Source: Chromera velia (lineage: Eukaryota; Sar; Chromeraceae). Taken from it: a DNA stretch of 57,906 nucleotides. The notes beneath the pieces were generated by a model. That model searched no databases. It was given only the letters and a program-made list of their open reading frames with translations, and was not told the DNA's origin. Shown here piece by piece: positions 22,769 to 34,244 of the stretch. The DNA is taken from assembly GCA_018398765.1 (NCBI GenBank), contig JAHBMJ010004235.1, forward strand, positions 25,001 to 82,906, in the 5' to 3' direction. The number at the start of each line of letters is the position of its first letter. Position 1 is the stretch's first letter. Position numbers and translations under genes: made by a program.

Positions 22769-23978
22769 ATATTCCTATTTTTGTTCAGCTTATAGACAGC
22801 TCTTAACTAGGATTATAGGACTATGATTATGGTTAAGACTAGAACTATATGCTTTTAACTAGCTCTTCCCTTCCAACCGCCGCCTAAGCAAACATAACTC
22901 CAAGTTTCCAACACATTCATTGTTTAATCTCTGAAAAGTGATTATACGAGTGATTATTATACTTTCAAATATGATCGACAATCAATCACAAAATGTCAGA
23001 CACAAGTAAAAGCCAGCGCACATCCAGCGGACGCTGGAACGTACTTCTAAGTACTGCATGTCAGGTAACCATTCACCATATAGACTGGACAATCCATACA
23101 ACATGCACCGGTAAATTCATCTTCAAGCTCGGCAGGGAAAACATGAAAGAAACCATGCAGTGGATCGTGGAAGAACCAAAAGGAACGTTTACCGTCCACT
23201 GCCGGTTGGCAGCGGGGGGAGCGTATAAAGAGAGACGCTCCATCGACAGGACTCCACGGGCAGCCAGGCACATACTCATACAGTAGTATCGCAATCAAGT
23301 CCCTCAAAAGACGCTGTCACTGTCGACGCTGAGACACAGGACCGGAGGTGTATTGGAAATGAGGCAATGACCGCAAACCGATCGCACCATCCAGGTCCAA
23401 TACCTGACCTCACGATATTCATCAAAGCAAAACAAACTGGAGGACGCATACACAATTGCGGTCCCCCTTCAATTAATCTTCAGCGACTCGCTACACGGTT
23501 GGCACTCTGCGGACCCTCCGACAGGACCCCAGCCAGCTTCTCATCGATGTGCTGCGTGATCCTCTGCAAAGAGAGAGACAAAGGAGTTTTTTGGATTGGG
23601 AGGGAGAAGAAAGAGAATGATGTACAGAGAGGGCCTTGGGGCACACGCCCAACGCAAGAAGGAAATAAATAGCCCAGAGATCAATCAAGCATTTGGTTCT
23701 TACTGTGCGTGCAGAAGAACTGCCGTTCCCGCTTCAATTCGTCTTTGCAAAAAAACAAACAAAGCATGGCTCTACGTGCTGCTTTTGCGTCATTCAATTG
23801 CGTAGTGTGCTCACCCCGATCGCATCTGAACAAGACGACACGAGGACACGAGGGTGCAGGGAGGAGGCCACAGAATGATTTCGAACAAAAAAACGAAACA
23901 AGAATGAGAGAGGTACGAGGGCGCAGGGAGGAGCAAGGTAAAAGACTGAAAAACGAGCCGACTGTTTTGTTTCCCTCT
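22541..23978. other. AT-rich DNA with (AT)n and an unassigned 97-codon frame
   Basis: Contains (AT)n at about 22733-22764 and an ATG-initiated frame at 22993-23286 (MSDTSKSQRTSSGRWNVLLS..) of 97 codons that I cannot assign to a family. It is followed by further broken frames and may be a decayed element. The right part may include the channel gene's 3' UTR. Confidence 0.4.
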
Positions 23979-24012
23979 CTCTCACACTCACTCACTCACT
24001 CTCACACTCACC

Positions 24013-24050
<38 letters not shown>

Positions 24051-24074
24051 TACACTCACTCACTCACTCACTCG

Positions 24075-24118
<44 letters not shown>

Positions 24119-24168
24119 TACACTCACTCACTCGCACGCACGCATACACACGCACACACACACGCACA

Positions 24169-24206
<38 letters not shown>

Positions 24207-24247
24207 TACACTCACTCACGCGCACGCACGCATACACACGCACACAC

Positions 24248-24296
<49 letters not shown>

Positions 24297-24350
24297 TACA
24301 CTCACTCACGCGCACGCACACATACACACGCACACACACTCACCGACTAA
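23979..24350. repeat. (AC)n higher-order repeat
   Basis: This is (CA)n organised into a larger unit: the block CTCACACTTACACTCACTCA recurs at about 24041, 24111, 24199 and 24290, separated by pure (CA)n and CGCACGCA variants. It ends a few bases from the stop codon of the channel gene. Confidence 0.85.
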
Positions 24351-24355
24351 CTCAC

Positions 24356-27073
24356 TCATCGACTGACCGCAACACCAGATTCCAAGGCCTCCTTCAACAG
24401 CCCCGCTGAGACATCCGACCTTCGAATTCTTGCCAGAGCTTCCCTCGCACTCGCTTCAAGGTCCTCGGCATCCTCCCTGGCCACCCTCCTCTCCTCTCCA
24501 ACAGACACAAGCTTGCTTGGACACCTCTCTCTGAAGATCTCAGCCATCGACTCTTCCTCCTTCCTCGCCCTCTCGTCCTCTATCCGGGCATTCTCCTCCC
24601 AAGAACAAAGCCAGGAGGGGTTTCGGTGCATGAAAGCTCTCTCAGCATCAAAGTGTCTGCTTCCCTTCATCAAGCATGAGCGGTCCTCTGCGCTATCACG
24701 AATGAAGGCAAGGCGCACCGCCCTTACCACACAAAGAGGGAAACACACCCAGCCGAAAAGGAATCCAGCAGCCAGGTTCGGGCGGTGGAAATGGAAAGCG
24801 TTAACGATAGACAGGGGAAGGCAAATAACAACGTTGACAAGGTACAGAACTAGGTGATATGTCCATGTGCGTGTGGCGCGGGTGCCCTCCTCTCTACTTC
24901 CCCCTTCGCTCTCCCTTTTCCTTTCCTTCGTTTTCTCCCTCTTGAAAGCTAAATCCTTATCCCTATCCCTGTCCCCACCCCCCTTGCATTCCTTTTGCCT
25001 GTCCCCAACGACCTCCTCGATCCGAGAGGGTGGGCGAATCCAACCCATCCAAAAGAAAAAAGGCGCAACGCACGGAGGCAGGCGCACCTGCATGCGGTTG
25101 GAATGCATTGAGGCAAAAGGGTGGAAGCTCAACTTGAATCAATCATCCATGGCGCAGTCACACAGAATCATCTTGATCCATGTCTCTGAACAAGCAGAGA
25201 GTGACATCGATGAGAGTTTTGTCAGGAAAAAGTCGCCCTCAAGACATGCTATCAAGGAATCAAAATGAAAGCAAGAAGAATGATATATCTGGACACGACA
25301 AATCTGTTGATATGCACAGGTTCTGTTTCGACACTTGAGAAGCAGGCATAAATGGCCGACCTCTGGGGGTAGTGAGGCGATGTCAGCCCAAAGACGAACA
25401 CGAAAGAGAGCGACCAATTCATTGGCGTCTGTCTCCACACGATCGAGGGACTTGGCCATGAGTGCAATGAGGAAGTTGAGCATCATCACCACTGCCAGGA
25501 TCTCCCAGAGGATGATCAATCCCGCAACCACAAACGCTTTATCGTCCTCAGCCTCATCGAAAATCGAGAGCTCATGCTGGGAGAATTTCAGAACGCAGTT
25601 GAAGAGAGCGAAGATTGTCCTGTCAAGTCGTTTAAAGTCTTCAGTTTCCTGATTGTGAAGTAGCTCTGGTGTCCTCTGTGCGAGGGCAAAAACGGTGATT
25701 GCGAAGACAAAAAGCAACGCTCCAAGCATCAAGGCAAAGAAAAGAATGTCTCCAAACATGCGGACCATGCAGAAAATACGCGGACCGAAGAATCGCACCG
25801 TCATTGCAAACTCTAACGACCGGATACAAAGAACAAACCCGCACATCACAAGTGTTCTCTGCAACCCCCAAGCCATACAATCAGACTTCAAAGCAGCCAG
25901 CGGACAGATGAGGATAACAAGCAGAACAATCGATTCGAAAACATTCCATGGATTCACTCGTTTCCTCAACAATTCCCTGCTCCGCACCGCTTCACGAAGT
26001 TGTACACACTCCAGATACAGATGACAGACGGACAGGTACATCGCAACAATGAGAGGGATCCAGACCCTCTCTCCGGACTTACGGAGCCCCCCCGACGTAA
26101 AAGGATCGGGGGGGAGCATCCCGGTGGTGAAGCACATGACAATGATTGTCAGAAGGGAAAGAAAGAAAAAGGTCCGAACGCTTGACGGTGAAAGCAGCAG
26201 GCCTTGATCAAGGACCGCAAAGACGACTTTCAGAGGCCCCGCAGATGCTGGCAGTGACTCTGCCTCAGGTACACACGATGAAGCGCTTCTCAAAAGGCGT
26301 CTGACTTCTGGCATCGCTGCCACTGCCTTCTCTCCGTTCACTGCCGTCAAAAAGAGCAGGCGGTCCCCTCCTCTTCTTGCAAACAGGCCTCCCCCCCTCT
26401 CCTCAAGTAGCAAGAGGACCAGGGACCTCGTGCGTTCGACTCCCCTCTCGAAGTCATCAGAGAGGTGGTCTGTTCTTGTCCTCTCCTTGCAGACTTGGAT
26501 TTGCTCCAGGAGGAAACAAAGAGGGTCTACGAGCGTCACAGCCTGATCTAGAATGACCTCAAACAAATCCCTCAAGCCAGGAGAGCCCAAATCGTTGGCT
26601 ATCTGGGGCACGGTCACAGCCGAGTAGAGAAGGACGCTGAAGAACTTCGGACCTGCTACTGCTGTACCGAAGGTAGACAGAAGCTGGAAATTCACCCTTT
26701 CGATTCTGGGCACATCTCTCTGCACAGTGGCGAGAGAGGCACGGACTTTGCCCTTTGAAGGCAGCCTGTCCGATGCACTCAGGTGAATTCCCCTTAGCCG
26801 CTTGCAGAGCTTCAGAACAGGACCGATAGGCTGAAGTGCCTCCACACTGCTGTCTATTTCTGCCTTTCCCTCAAGGAGGACCCTGACCATCTCCACCTGT
26901 TGCCTTCGGACAGCGAGGCCGAGAGGAGTTTCCGACTTGTGCCCAAGAAACCTCAGATAGGCCTGCATGCAGGTGGGGGGGAAGGGGGGAGAAGAGAAGC
27001 ATGTGAGTGCTGAACAGGGGACAAAAAAAAAAAAAAACCTTCGATCTCTTCCCACTATTGCCTGGGCTGCTGA

Positions 27074-27108
<35 letters not shown>

Positions 27109-30100
27109 CACACATGAAAAGAAAGGCCAAAAACCCGCGGGGTGCAATTTGCCTCAGCATGCAGGCAGAGGAGAAGGCATGAGAGAGTTGAAGGACGAGA
27201 GCCAGAGACTCTCTTTTCCCGAAAATACAGACAAGGTCGTCCCTCATTCAACCCCCCCAACAAGTCTCACTCACCCTGTCATCTTCACCTTTCCCTGCCA
27301 GTCCCCCCTCAGTCTCTGCGCCATTTCCAATCAGCAGCCGGGCCATCTCGACTGAGTTACGCCGGACAGCGAAGAGAAGGGGCGTGTCTGACTGCAGAGA
27401 TAGATACCAAAAATGAGGAAGTGTCGTTGTGTGGAGAGTCCGATCCAGTTAACCATTCGCCACAGCCGATCCAGCTCCGGTCAGTTCATTTCTCTTCATG
27501 AGGTCTGTAACACCACGCACGTGAAAAACCAAGCAGGTAACGCGTGAAGGATACTGCTTCTGTCTCGGCTACTGTTCGCCTGGTCTCTCTCTGTTGGTAC
27601 TCTCTCTCTCCCTGCCTGCCTACTTACGTCTTTGTTCGTTGACTCCAAGCATGCCCCGTTGAGTATCAGGAGGGAGACCACCTCTGCGTTCTCGAAGGCC
27701 ACTGCTGTGAACAGAGGAGGAGCACCCTGCAAGGAACCCACAAGAGGGAGCGCATAAGCAGGAAAATGACAGGAGGATGACGGCAGGCTGCTACCAAAAA
27801 AAGGAAAAATTCAGGTCGAGATAGCGGAAAGTAGAGCAGGCATGGCACTTTCAAAACGCACGACAACGAGGCCCCACTTGATCCAGTCTTGCACAGACGG
27901 AGAATCCACACTCGTGCAGTCCATTAGTAAAACCACTAAAAAACCTCCAAGACCTCTTCACTGACCTCCTCATCATCACATTCGATTTCTGCTCCCTCCA
28001 TCAGGCTCCGTCGCACCGTCTCTGTGTCGCCAGTCCAGCAACCCAAAAAGAGTGCCGCCGTCTTCTCGTCTGCAAGGTCAGGAAGAGGACACAGACACAG
28101 AAGATCATATCATCTGCTACAGCCAACACGGTCAGCAGAAACACCTCCGACGCGCGCGTCTCCCGGCATAGACAAAAGACAAAGCGTGGAACCATCCTCA
28201 TCTCATCATGGTCTTTACAACAGCCAGCAGATACACGTACAACTTCAGATTTCCATGCCCATCATTTTCACTCGTTTCTTCTTCTTGCGAGGATTGGGCA
28301 AGCAGTCTCTGGCTGTTCGAGAAGAACCACTCGCCTGGGCAAATGCGGTTATAGTAAGCCAGCCCCTGGAGGACAGAGGCGCCGCCTTCGAGGACATGAC
28401 GGGTAGATCCGGGGCTTTTGTGCCGAAGCCCTAGGGAGAGGAGGGGATTCTCCTCAGCATCGAAAATGGGGCCCTGTCTCGAGAAGGGAACCTCGTGCGT
28501 GTGCATGGAGCTGTTCCCAACCTGCAGTCAGCCGCAAGATTCACGCTATCCTTTTCTATTCAGCTCTAAAATTTTCACATACTTGTTCTGTCAACGAAAG
28601 CCCCTCAATCACTTCAGTCAGGTCTCTCTGACAGTCTCAAGGCTTCAAAGGGAACGCTACTCCTTGATGCATGCAGAACGAAAGCATCAATGCACACTTC
28701 AATAGGTCAACACACCCACTAGTAACAAAAATGGGTCCTTTTCAAACAATGGACACCGCTAAGACTTGCATGCGCCCACCTGTGCGTTTTCCTCCGTCCC
28801 TGTTTCCACAACGGCCCCGTGTGCCGTAAGGAGCTTCACCATCTCGACGTGGTCTTCCTTCACCGCAATCTCGAGAGGAGCGATGCCCTGCCAGACAGAC
28901 AGACAGACAGACACAGAGGCAGATGGTCATGGGGAAAAAGGGACCAGGCTGCTGTTGAGCGTCGGCAACCTAGCAGGCATTCACAGCTGAACTCAAATTT
29001 CTCTTCCCTTCCGACACCCAGGCTACGCAGCGAACGCGTGAAGAGAAACGGACCCAAGCGCGTTCACACGAAGGCATCTGAGATTTGAGTTGACTCTCAA
29101 CAGAGAAATTACAAAGGTCTGCATGTTCTGACCTCAGAACTTCTCCGCATTTGGCGGGTCACTTCAACTGGGAATGTGTGGGAGAAACACAAACCATACA
29201 ACCAACCGACAAGAAATCTGCTGCTGCCAATTGAAGCCAGGGGGTCGGGAAAAAAACTTTCCGCAAAGAAAAGAAGAAAGTCGAGTCGACATGCAAGGTT
29301 CCTCTGTCTGGGACAATTACGAAGAACTGCACACACTCACTCACTCACTCACTCTCACTCACTCACTCTCACTCACTCGCTCACTCACTCACTCACTCAC
29401 TCACATCGCTTCTTCTCGCTTGGACGTCTGCCCCCTTTTCCAGAAGAAGTTGCGCCATCCTCACGTGATTCCGTTCAGCCGCCAGAAACAGGGGGGTCTC
29501 TCCCTGCGAAGGGACAAATCCAAACAAGCAGAAGAGGAGACAGCAATAAGAGAGAGTGTATATATCGATCGAGCTAGGGGAAGGAGGGGCCATGCACCCG
29601 TTGGGTGTGTGTTTCAGAAAGAAACTCAAACAGGAAGAAAAAAGTCAGAAGGAAGTGTCTGGTCGGAAGAACTACATCTGTCGATCCATGGGGTCAAGAA
29701 CGGAGCTTTTTTTCTGCAAGTCAATGATTCATTGAATTTCAGCCTATACTCTGGGACCCATTTGAAACACGGACAGTCGGATATGTCCGCCCGGACGGCG
29801 GTTGAAAAGTTGTAGAGGGAATTGCAAGCACAACAAAGCAAAATGACGCGCCTACTTGGGAGAGAGGTCGCCTCAAAAAGAGGCAAGAAAAGGAGGGAGG
29901 GAATAAGTGAGAAGGCGTCCCTGCTGGAAAAGCATTCTGAATCCCTTTGTCTCAGACAAACTTTTCGTCACCCACAAAGAAGCAAGGGAAGGGGAAGGAA
30001 AGTGTTGCTTACGGCTGACTTACTCGACGGTTGCCTGCCTCCAACCTTGCTCCCTTCTCTATGAGGAGCACCGCCATGTCGAGAAAGTTGTTTTGAGCCG

Positions 30101-31066
30101 CCAGGCCAAGGGGAGCAGTGCCTTCCACGTCGTTGGGATGAAGTGGAAGAGAGAGAGGGGTGTTGTCAAGTACACGAGCGCTGACGCTGATTTGGTCTTG
30201 TGGCCACTGTCGGGGTCGAGAGGGAAGACGAAAGTCCAAGCCGTAGCGGGGCAGCTGGGGTCTTGCCAATGGGTGCTGTTGAACGACTTGTCTTTCTCTT
30301 GCCGTGACTTCTCGGATCACCATCTCTGCAGTCTGCATCATTGTGCAGGTAGCACATGGAATCAAAAAGAAAACGTTGGGATCACTGGACACGGAAGGGT
30401 CAGCGTCGATCGACTGATTGCAAGGAAAAGTAAAGCAAGTAGAGGGAGGGACAAAGACGATGAAGATAAAGATAGAAAGAAAGGCAAACAGCATACTCAA
30501 GCGTCCAGATGAAGAAGAGAAGAACAACGAAATCATGTACGTACTTTTGCATGAACCCCAGATCGACTCCGACTTTCAAACAGGCGAAGGCAAAGGGCCT
30601 CACTACTGTGCAAAACCACCTGTTCTGTTCAACACAACACCTTTTCTCATTTGTTGTTTTGCGCACGACTGACTTCAGCAGGTGACTGGGAACTTCGTAC
30701 AGTTGCGGAGGAACTGCTCAGCGTAGAATTCCACGTCGAATGCCGCCTTTCCATGCGCCTGTGCCTGAGCGACGTTTCCTGCACGCAATGCAGTGTGTCA
30801 GGAGCGCAGTAGCCGCTGTATACTTTCCACACACATGTAAGATGCAACAAAAAAAATACAAATTGGCTTACAGGGGGAGAGAAAAGAGGAAAGCAAAGAC
30901 ACTTCAGAGCTACTTGCCTGACCTCTCTCGGTAGAATCGGCATGCTGTGTGCAATGGGGGTGTTCAGATCTGCACCCTCGAGGATCGCCCGTCGGGCGCC
31001 CTCCAGATTGTTCTCTTGGATCGCCCGGAGAAGCCTCTGGTTGATGTCGTCACCCGGCGTCGCCAT
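24356..31066 (-). CDS. Ankyrin-repeat TRP-like cation channel
   Basis: Predicted membrane cation channel. Exons from the 5' end: 31066-30923 (MATPGDDINQRLLRAIQENN), about 30778-30687, 30332-30024, 29503-29405, 28887-28780, 28521-about 28230, about 28069-27966, 27726-27628, 27391-27275, 26962-25361, 25087-24356. At least six exons each carry one ankyrin-type repeat, for example GETPLFLAAERNHVRMAQLL and GIAPLEIAVKEDHVEMVKLL. The large exon holds the S1-S6 block: FFFLSLLTIIVMCF, WIPLIVAMYLSVCHLYL, VFESIVLLVILICPLAAL, an S4-like segment, ILFFALMLGALLFVFAITVF, a pore loop, then IILWEILAVVMMLNFLIALM, which matches the TRP S6 pattern. The last exon has a charged linker, two more hydrophobic segments and an Arg/Glu-rich tail. 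Junctions 1/2 and 6/7 are unresolved. Polycystin-like channels are an alternative. Confidence 0.8.
29336..29404. repeat. (ACTC)n repeat at a channel-gene donor
   Basis: A (CACT)n tract; on the minus strand it reads (GTGA)n and starts at the donor GAT|GTGAGT of the exon 29503-29405, giving many repeated GTGAGT donor copies. Confidence 0.85.
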
Positions 31067-32058
31067 CGCGTTCTTGCGCCCCCCCCTGACCCTGGCAATA
31101 GAAGATGCCTGGGGGGGGGCTAGAGACGGCGGAGACGGCTGGGGAGCCTGCAGAGAGTTCGTGTGAGATTGAAGCTGGGGGGCGCTCAGGACACACAGAG
31201 ATGGCAAATGCAAAGGAATTCCGTCAATGGAAGAGAAAGAGAGAGACGGAACGTCTTTGCGCGCAGAAAATGCTGGCACGGGGAGCTTCGGGAGGAGAAC
31301 TCACGTCTCCGGGTAGGGTGGGTGCCACTCCGCGAGATCGACCACTTCTTCCATTTGTGTTCGTCGTCATTATCTCGTTCAAAGCAGGTCACATCAAATG
31401 AAAGGCCTTAAGAGGGTTCCATCAGACTTTCCGCATAAAAGAGAAAAGAATACTGTCTGTTGGGACAGGTTCATGAAAGGTGGGCGATCAACCGGGAGAT
31501 CGACCTTGTTTGGTGTCCGTGCCGATTCAGTTCTACGCCGTCGCTGACCCACATATGTAGACAATCTGGCATGCAGATGCGCTTTACCTTTGTAGGCAGT
31601 CGAGAAACTGCCAACCTGTGTGTGGTGTGAGACATAATCACAGAGATTTCAGCGCCAAGTTAGGTCCGACATGCTCCGACGACTCAGCCAATCTCAGCCA
31701 TTCTCTCAGCCTGGCATACTCAGCCTGGTCGAGTTCAAAAGAATTTTCGCCCTGGCTGTCATCCGTCTACGCGTGCGCGCGCGCGCCTCTCCGCGCCGTC
31801 TCTCAGACTATCAGAGAGAAACGCATGAATAACGCATGAGACGCCATTCAAGACGCCCGTATATATAGCTGTCAGACAAATTGTCGAGATCATTCAATGT
31901 TAGACTCACAAGCGTCTGACTGCGTCATACATGTACGTGCTCCATATATCGGGCGAACAGTCTACTGTGGCCATCTGTAGCCCGCTGGAGGCAGACTGCC
32001 CGAAGACTTTTTTCTGGAAGTTGCCAGCAGTGTAAGAGCGCACGCTGGAAATTGAGAG
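31067..32058. promoter_or_regulatory. Shared divergent promoter region of channel and kelch genes
   Basis: This 992-bp spacer separates divergent start codons. It contains a (GC)n-like CpG tract near 31772-31798 and a TATATATAG stretch near 31860. Bidirectional promoter function is inferred. The minus frame stays open upstream of ATG 31066, but that part is Pro/Ser low-complexity, so the start before GDDINQRLL was preferred. Confidence 0.45.
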
Positions 32059-33063
32059 ATGAAGTCTGCGCAGATCGAAGCGAAGGGGGTGGCTCCTTCC
32101 CCCCGAAGCTCCCACGTCATGTGTGCGGTCGGCCCCTGTCTTTATGTCTTCGGTGGTGAGAGCAAGCCTCGTACTCCGATTGACAACATCGTGTACAAAT
32201 TTGACGCCTCGAGTCCCTCTGCCTCATGGGAGGCCGTCTCTTCCGCAGACGACCCAAACGCCCCGTCTCCCAGGCTGGCCTCTTGCGGGGCTGCACTGGG
32301 AGATGTTCTGTATATCTTCGGTGGACAACTGAGCGAAGAGGCAAGCGTTCAAATGGGAAGTGGCGCTTCTGGTGAAATGTTCTCTTTCGATCCAGTGTCC
32401 AAAAAGTGGGCTCGGATTGCAGATACGAAGGGAACTCCCCCACCCCCGACTACGTATGCGACCGCCTGCTCGCTGAATGGAGTCTTCTACATGTTCGGAG
32501 GCTGCACCACAGAGGGCAGGTCCAACTGCCTTTTCTCCTTCTCTCCCGAGTCGGCAGAGTGGTGCAAGCTTCCCGTTCCTGAAGGGTGTCGGGGAAGGGG
32601 GGGCACCTCGCTCGTCCCCTGCGGGGCTGCTCACCTGGCTGTCGTGTGCGGCTTCGCAGGGGAGGAGACAAATGATGTCTGGCTGTATGACATCAGGGCA
32701 GCATCATGGAAAGAGCTTGAGGTCTCGGGGGACTGGCCGAAGCGTTCGGTCATGTCTGTCTGCTCCTCCCCTGACACAAAGAAAGTGTTGACATTCGGGG
32801 GGGAGATCGACCCATCGGACAAGGGGCACGCAGGCGCTGGTCAGTTCTGCGACCGCGCTTGGGTGCTGGATGTGGGCACTGGAGTGGCGTCTGAGCTGTC
32901 GGTGGAAGGGCCGAGACCGGAACCTCGTGGGTGGACCCCCGGGTGTTCCCTGACTCTGTCTGTGTCGGGGGATGAGTCTTCGATGGTGATGGCGGTGTTT
33001 GGAGGGAACAGCGAGAGCAATGCGAGGCTGGGAGACCTGTTTCTCCTCGACTGTAAACTCTGA
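32059..33063 (+). CDS. Kelch-repeat protein, nitrile-specifier-like
   Basis: An intronless frame of 334 residues starting MKSAQIEAKGVAPSPRSSHV. Repeats with the kelch signature (hydrophobic-YVFGG, then W about 20 residues on) are visible: CLYVFGG, VLYIFGG, VFYMFGG, LAVVCGF, VLTFGGE, MAVFGG. They should close a six-bladed propeller. The segment FGGEIDPSDKGHAGAGQF (from about residue 246) corresponds to the Fe-binding ExxxDxxxH loop of plant nitrile- and thiocyanate-forming specifier proteins: E and H keep their spacing of eight, while the central Asp is at +5 with Ser at +4. Glucosinolate chemistry is not expected in a microbe, so a general kelch-scaffold or metal-binding role is more likely. 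Lack of introns is unusual beside its neighbours and could mean retroposition or transfer. Confidence 0.85.
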   Translation: MKSAQIEAKGVAPSPRSSHVMCAVGPCLYVFGGESKPRTPIDNIVYKFDASSPSASWEAVSSADDPNAPSPRLASCGAALGDVLYIFGGQLSEEASVQMGSGASGEMFSFDPVSKKWARIADTKGTPPPPTTYATACSLNGVFYMFGGCTTEGRSNCLFSFSPESAEWCKLPVPEGCRGRGGTSLVPCGAAHLAVVCGFAGEETNDVWLYDIRAASWKELEVSGDWPKRSVMSVCSSPDTKKVLTFGGEIDPSDKGHAGAGQFCDRAWVLDVGTGVASELSVEGPRPEPRGWTPGCSLTLSVSGDESSMVMAVFGGNSESNARLGDLFLLDCKL

Positions 33064-33184
33064 ACAGAGAAGCAGGCAGAGTGTGAGGGAAGGGAACGTG
33101 ACTCTAAGCTGCGAACAAATCTGGAACGAGGGAAATGTCTCTGTCTGTGAGAGTGTGTGTCTGTGTCTGTGTACCTGCCTGTCG

Positions 33185-33234
<50 letters not shown>

Positions 33235-34244
33235 GTGTGTGTGTCTTGTTGCCTGTCTGGCTGCTTATATTCGCTTGCTGGCTTGCATGGATTGTGTGTG
33301 ACTTTATACATTTTTCTGATCGACCAAGTAACGCACTGATCGAGTCAGACGATGATGTAGTTGTTGAAGAGAGAGGGATTGCGTCCCAGCATCTGTGCGG
33401 AAGTTGCCGACGGAAGGTCCGGCCGGGGTCAAAGCAGGCTGTGAAATGGTGCCACCAGGTTGTATGCGCCTAAACAGAGCCAAACTGCGAAAAGACAGTC
33501 GACGGTGCTGTCGAGTGGCTGCCGGGACCGGGATCATAAATTCATGCATCGACTGACCTTCTGCGCTCATGCGTGCACGTCGTGACGTGCGTTTGAAATG
33601 AAATCGGACAAAACGTATTGAAAGCGGCAAGCATGTCCATTGTCCTTGTGTCATCCTTCCATCCGTCTACGCAACAGTGCAACACCCCTGGCTACATTGC
33701 AACACGCTAAGCTCTATTCGATCGATCAGTCTTTTGACTCTTTTACGTCCTTGTGTCATTGAAGAGTCGAGGGGGCCTTGTGTCACAAGTTGTGTGAGAA
33801 TGTATACGAATTATATGATGGTCATGATATGTCAGCCTTACTCTTTCATAGTACTGGCATCTAACACCGCATTCTAGAGAAAAACAAGAGTTACAAGACA
33901 AAGTAACAGTAAAACGACGGAAATCGCTGGTAATGCATGAAGTTGATTTAGACGGTAGTTTGTGATCCATTCTATCATCAATTTCTATATGATATCAATT
34001 TTTCTTCTTCAATACTGTAAGTAGTATCTGGGCCTAGCCGCCTAGATCTGGGCCTAGGCCTAGATCTGGCTAGAGATCTGGGCTTTCGATCCGTCAACTT
34101 CGATCAAAGCTAAGTTTAAAGTTAGCTAGAAAGTTAGCGGCCTCCAGGCTAGCCTCGAAGGCCTCAGGCTGCAGATTAAAGTCTAGGGGTACATTCTAGG
34201 GTACTACGTTAACTAGAACTATTTATATTTTATAGTCTCAGTGC
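33064..34244. other. Intergenic DNA with (TGTC)n and CTAG-rich repeats
   Basis: Holds the kelch 3' flank, a (TCTG)n array at about 33184-33232, and a block at about 34025-34090 in which GATCTGGGCCTAG is repeated with variations. No coding exon was identified. Confidence 0.6.
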
